A program made the translations under genes and the position numbers. Of a DNA stretch of 8,104 bases, positions 6,013 through 8,104 are shown one piece after another. The DNA lies in contig JBOHUX010000109.1 in assembly GCA_050734915.1 (NCBI GenBank), forward strand, positions 1 to 8,104, written 5' to 3'. The notes beneath the pieces were generated by a model. It was given only the letters and a program-made list of their open reading frames with translations. It ran no database searches and was not told the origin of the DNA. How positions within the stretch are numbered: position 1 is the first letter of the stretch; the number at the start of each line of letters is the position of its first letter. The DNA comes from JBOHUX01 sp050734915 (lineage in GTDB: Bacteria; Chloroflexota; Dormibacteria; Dormibacterales; Dormibacteraceae).

Positions 6013-6842
6013 CCTCGGGGACCAAGCCGGCTGGGACGCGATTCCCCACCCTGGCCACCGACTTGGGGCCGCGCCAGCACCGGGCGGCAGACCGGGCAGG
6101 GGCGGTAGCCGGCGCGGCGGGCGTCGGCCTCGGAGCGAAACGCGACCCGGTGCCGGGGCTGGGTCCGCCTCGCGTGCCGGCAGGTGGGGAGGCAGAAGAT
6201 GCGGGTGGTGTCGCTCCCGTGGAAGCGGACGCCGCCCCGGCTCAGCTCCTCGAGGCTCTCGGGGCCGAGGCCCTCGGCGGCGAGCACCGTCCGCTTGGCG
6301 GCGGGGCCGCCGCAGCTGTACTCGCCGACCTGCCAGTCGCCGCGAAGCACGCGGTGACAGGGGATGACGAGGGGGATGGGGTTGCGGGCCAGCGCCGAGC
6401 CGACGGCGCGCACCGCGCCTGGCCGGCCAATCTCCCTCGCCACCCAACCGTAGGTGCGCACCTCCCCCCGGGGGATGCGTCGGGCCGCGCCGAGCACGTC
6501 GCGCTGGAACCCGGTGAGCGCGCGCAGATCCACCTCGATGCGGCCTCGGTTGCCCTTCAGCGAGGCGGCGATCCGCGCCGCCAGCCGCTCGGGAAGCGGG
6601 TCTACGGGGCGCACAGAGCGCCCCTGCCACGAACCGAACCAGCCTTCGAAAGCCGCTGGCTCGCCGGCCGGACGGATGGCCACCAGCCCGGCGGGTCCGT
6701 AGGCCACGAACATGGGGCCGAGGATGCTCCGCCAGCTCCCGTACCAGAAGCCGAGGCCGACGCGCTGGAGCACCGAAGGCAGCAGCGTGGGGGGGGCGGC
6801 TCCTCCCAGCCCCCTGATCGAGTGTTCGAGGGAACGGCTCAT
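6009..6842 (-). CDS. O6-alkylguanine-DNA alkyltransferase fused to a C-terminal Ada-type zinc domain
   Basis: From the ATG at 6842 the protein has 277 residues. Residues about 39-100 form the N-terminal half of an Ogt/MGMT protein; about 108-190 form the catalytic DNA-binding half, with FQRDVL, VRTYGWVARE, the arginine of AVRAVG, and the active site NPIPLVIPCHRV (acceptor C162) that takes the alkyl group from O6-methylguanine in a single suicide transfer. Residues about 204-256 are an Ada metal-binding domain: TTRIFCLPTC then AGYRPCPVCRP, giving C217, C221, C249 and C252, with the same 4- and 3-residue steps as C38/C42 and C69/C72 of E. coli Ada; C217 would accept methyl from DNA methylphosphotriesters. 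The order is the reverse of Ada, and no AraC domain is present. The first 36 residues are not assigned. The ATG is chosen because GGAGGAG lies 8 nt before it; an in-frame GTG at 6848 would overlap the sigma gene stop. Downstream partner of the sigma gene in one operon. Confidence 0.93.
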   Translation of the reverse strand: MSRSLEHSIRGLGGAAPPTLLPSVLQRVGLGFWYGSWRSILGPMFVAYGPAGLVAIRPAGEPAAFEGWFGSWQGRSVRPVDPLPERLAARIAASLKGNRGRIEVDLRALTGFQRDVLGAARRIPRGEVRTYGWVAREIGRPGAVRAVGSALARNPIPLVIPCHRVLRGDWQVGEYSCGGPAAKRTVLAAEGLGPESLEELSRGGVRFHGSDTTRIFCLPTCRHARRTQPRHRVAFRSEADARRAGYRPCPVCRPVLARPQVGGQGGESRPSRLGPRG

Positions 6843-6844
6843 GC

Positions 6845-7465
6845 TCACGTCTCCTCCGGCGCCAGCACCTGGCGCAATGCGGCCAGGCCGCGATGGACGT
6901 CGGACTTCACGGTGCCCACCGGCCGGCCGGTGATGGCGGCCATGTCTTCATAACCGAGGTCCTGCCCGAACCGCAGCACGACCGCGATCCGCTGGTTGGA
7001 CGGCAGCAACGCCAGCGCACCGGCCAGACGGTCGCGATCCACCCGCCTCATCGCGGACGCCTCCGGACCGGCGCCGGGATCGGCCACCGAGGGCACCTCC
7101 TCCACGAGGACCAGCTCCACGCGGCGGCCGCGCAGGCGGTTGCGAAAGCTGTTGAGTGCGAGCCGGTAGAGCCAGGGCCTGAAGGCCATCGCGCGGACCC
7201 GGTCCGGCTCGTAACCGCGCAGCGCCCGATGGGCGCGGACGAACGCGTCCTGGACCACCTCCTCAGCCCGCCCTCGGTCCCGGGACAGGCTGGCGACGAA
7301 CGAGTAGAGCGCGTCCTGATGGTCGGCGACCAGTTCCTCGAACGCCAGGTCCAGGTTCCCCGCCAGGCGCTCGCCGAGCCCCGCTCTCGAGGGACGTCGG
7401 GGACGCATCTCCTCAGTCTGCCACCGGGTCTCGGTGTCGGCCCTCACACCTTCTTGAACACGCAT
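6845..7465 (-). CDS. ECF (extracytoplasmic function) RNA polymerase sigma factor
   Basis: A 206-residue sigma-70 family protein containing only regions 2 and 4, as in ECF sigma factors. Region 2 spans about 41-112 (AFEELVADHQDALYSFVASL, AEEVVQDAFVRAHRAL, RPWLYRLALNSFRNRLR), covering core binding and -10 recognition. Region 4 spans about 145-200 (LALLPSNQRIAVVLRF, GYEDMAAITGRPVGTVKSDVHRGLAALR), the helix-turn-helix that reads the -35 element. The first 38 residues are basic and not conserved, so the start is uncertain: the ATG at 7465 gives the longest frame, GTG at 7447 and ATG at 7408 are alternatives; GAGGAG abuts the last one too closely to be a good site. No anti-sigma gene follows; instead the alkyltransferase gene begins 2 nt after the TGA, or overlaps it by 4 nt if GTG 6848 is used. 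How this sigma factor is held inactive is therefore not shown. Confidence 0.95.
   Translation of the reverse strand: MRVQEGVRADTETRWQTEEMRPRRPSRAGLGERLAGNLDLAFEELVADHQDALYSFVASLSRDRGRAEEVVQDAFVRAHRALRGYEPDRVRAMAFRPWLYRLALNSFRNRLRGRRVELVLVEEVPSVADPGAGPEASAMRRVDRDRLAGALALLPSNQRIAVVLRFGQDLGYEDMAAITGRPVGTVKSDVHRGLAALRQVLAPEET
6851..6857 (-). promoter_or_regulatory. Strong ribosome binding site of the alkyltransferase gene
   Basis: On the minus strand GGAGGAG lies inside the last codons of the sigma factor gene, 8 nt before the ATG at 6842 and only 2 nt before the in-frame GTG at 6848. The spacing favours the ATG and places the alkyltransferase start 2 nt after the sigma stop, so ribosomes finishing sigma can restart at once. 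Confidence 0.65.
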
Positions 7466-7774
7466 GGGGTACGTTCCGGTTGCAGCTTTGGCACGGAGCC
7501 ATCACATCCGGCGCGCCGACCGGCATCCTGTTCTCATCATCGGTTCCCCGGACGCCACCACGAGCCCGCCTCGCCGGCGCCGTCCTGGCCCGGGCCTTCG
7601 GCGCTCGTGAAGCTCCCCGTCGGTATCGATGTGAGTGAGTCACTGGAGCGGCTCGGTTGGTCGCGTCTACCTCGGCGCCGAGCTGCCGTCCCCGGCCGAG
7701 GTTTCGGACGGCGACCGCACATCGGGGCGAGGCGGCGGCCGCCGCGCAGACGCTCCTCCTGCACGCGTTCCGCA

Positions 7775-7789
7775 CGCCCTCGCGGAGGG
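7775..7789. promoter_or_regulatory. Perfect 6-bp hairpin upstream of the gene at 7856
   Basis: GCCCTC and GAGGGC flank the 3-nt GCG. On the plus strand it is followed by ACTCTTTA, giving a weak terminator look, but no plus-strand gene ends just before it. It could equally be a small operator 53 nt before the -10 of the rightward gene. Confidence 0.3.
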
Positions 7790-7842
7790 CACTCTTTAGG
7801 GTTGTCTGGCCCTCCGGCATACGCCCCTGGGCAGGCGGCGCG

Positions 7843-7848
7843 TAGGCT
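7843..7848 (+). promoter_or_regulatory. Candidate -10 element for leaderless transcription of the gene at 7856
   Basis: TAGGCT fits TANNNT and ends exactly 7 nt before the GTG at 7856, so the mRNA would begin at the start codon. There is no good -35 hexamer. Spacing is identical to that at 732-745. Confidence 0.45.
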
Positions 7849-7855
7849 GCTCGCG

Positions 7856-8104
7856 GTGGAGCCAGATCGCTTCATCGAGGGGCTGGCGAGGCTGGGGAGC
7901 GACCAGTGGGCTGCCATCGTGGCACGCCACTACGATCTGTCCCGGCGCCCGGAGGTGGAGGACGCGCGCATGGCCTGCCGGGAGGTGGCCTCGTCCGCCG
8001 GTCGTCTTCTCGCCTGGAAGCGGGCCGGTGACCGCGCCTGGGCGGCGGCCCCTGGCGCGGGTGCCATCACGCAGGCGGTGCCGAGGAAGAGCGCCGACCT
8101 GGAG
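7856..8104 (+). CDS. Hypothetical protein, N-terminal part (3' end outside window)
   Basis: GTG at 7856 opens 83 codons that run off the right edge with no stop. The product starts MEPDRFIEGLARLGSDQW and continues with alternating acidic and basic, probably helical sequence (AAIVARHYDLSRRPEVEDAR, then a segment rich in Ala, Trp and Arg). There is no signal peptide, membrane span or cysteine motif, and I do not recognise a family. The same frame is open upstream to a GTG at 7631, but that stretch is arginine- and proline-rich, as in a shadow frame, and the well-placed TAGGCT supports 7856. It is transcribed away from the sigma-alkyltransferase operon and may share regulation through the palindromic gap between them. 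Composition after the GTG looks coding, but without the rest of the gene the call is moderate. Confidence 0.6.
   Translation, partial: MEPDRFIEGLARLGSDQWAAIVARHYDLSRRPEVEDARMACREVASSAGRLLAWKRAGDRAWAAAPGAGAITQAVPRKSADLE

Larger units (their letters stand above)
7466..7855. other. Divergent intergenic region, 390 nt, rich in palindromes
   Basis: This gap separates the leftward sigma-alkyltransferase operon from the rightward gene at 7856 and must hold the promoters for both. I see no convincing gene: open frames here are arginine- or alanine-rich shadows. Perfect inverted repeats are AGTGA-G-TCACT (7634-7644), CTCGGCGCCGAG (7671-7682), GCGGCGGCCGCCGC (7732-7745) and GCCCTC-GCG-GAGGGC (7775-7789). 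A longer imperfect repeat pairs CACGAGC (7559-7565) with GCTCGTG (7603-7609). Any could be an operator or RNA hairpin. A minus-strand GGAAC (7477-7473), as found in many ECF -35 elements, lies just before the sigma gene but lacks a convincing -10 partner. Confidence 0.5.

Noticed and set aside
5763..6953. 396-codon open frame on the plus strand
   Set aside because: It overlaps the end of the kinase and lies antisense to the alkyltransferase and sigma genes, both with clear motifs; the product has no recognisable domain.
7456..7477. GGAAC-type ECF autoregulatory promoter before the sigma gene
   Set aside because: GGAAC is present on the minus strand at 7477-7473, but no CGT- or GTC-type -10 lies 15-17 nt further, and the start site would fall inside the frame unless the ATG at 7408 is used.
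7413..7820. 135-codon minus-strand frame in the divergent gap (and another at 7917-7537)
   Set aside because: Arg/Ala-rich without motifs, overlapping the start of the sigma gene or the gene at 7856 in another frame. The opening MPEGQTTLKSALREGV looks plausible but the rest does not.
7631..7855. Upstream extension of the right-edge gene from GTG 7631
   Set aside because: The frame is open, but the added 75 residues are arginine- and proline-rich low-complexity sequence; the GTG at 7856 has a well-placed -10.

Overview
This 8.1 kb window is high-GC, gene-dense bacterial chromosome. A DUF6457-type protein, an FmdB-type zinc ribbon, a PAS-GAF histidine kinase with a 'WGP..VQFYNDAY' core, a selenocysteine tRNA, and several TANNNT -10 elements placed 6-7 nt before GTG/ATG starts (leaderless transcription) all suggest Actinomycetota or a close relative such as Dormibacterota. 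This assignment is by family resemblance only. No phage, transposon, plasmid or CRISPR signature was found.

Layout, left to right. (1) 1-1035, plus strand: the 3' end of an FmdB-family zinc-ribbon gene, a thioredoxin 6 nt downstream, then a short DUF6457-like gene that probably has its own leaderless promoter. (2) 1149-1277: an unlisted-size 42-residue single-span membrane protein, followed at once by a 10-bp hairpin. (3) 1426-1524: selC, the UCA-anticodon selenocysteine tRNA, with encoded CCA and a long variable arm. (4) 1722-2855: a HisC-like PLP aminotransferase. (5) 2893-6012: a 1039-residue soluble hybrid kinase with order PAS, GAF, HisKA-HATPase, REC, HisKA-HATPase, i.e. two complete kinase cores around one receiver. 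(6) 7465-6009, minus strand: an ECF sigma factor gene followed directly by a gene that joins an O6-alkylguanine-DNA alkyltransferase to an Ada-type Cys4 zinc domain in the reverse of the order found in Ada. This operon converges on the kinase gene so tightly that both stop codons are read from the same CTAG. (7) 7466-7855: a 390-nt divergent intergenic region with several perfect palindromes. (8) 7856-8104: the 5' end of an unrecognised plus-strand gene.

The most interesting unit is the minus-strand pair. The ECF sigma factor has no anti-sigma gene in its usual place; instead the downstream, translationally linked gene encodes an alkylation-repair protein carrying the same metal-cysteine methylphosphotriester-sensing domain that E. 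coli Ada uses to switch on the adaptive response, but no AraC DNA-binding domain. My inference is an alkylation-response module in which the sigma factor replaces the AraC part. The dual-core kinase and the selC gene far from any visible selA/selB/selD are the next items worth attention.
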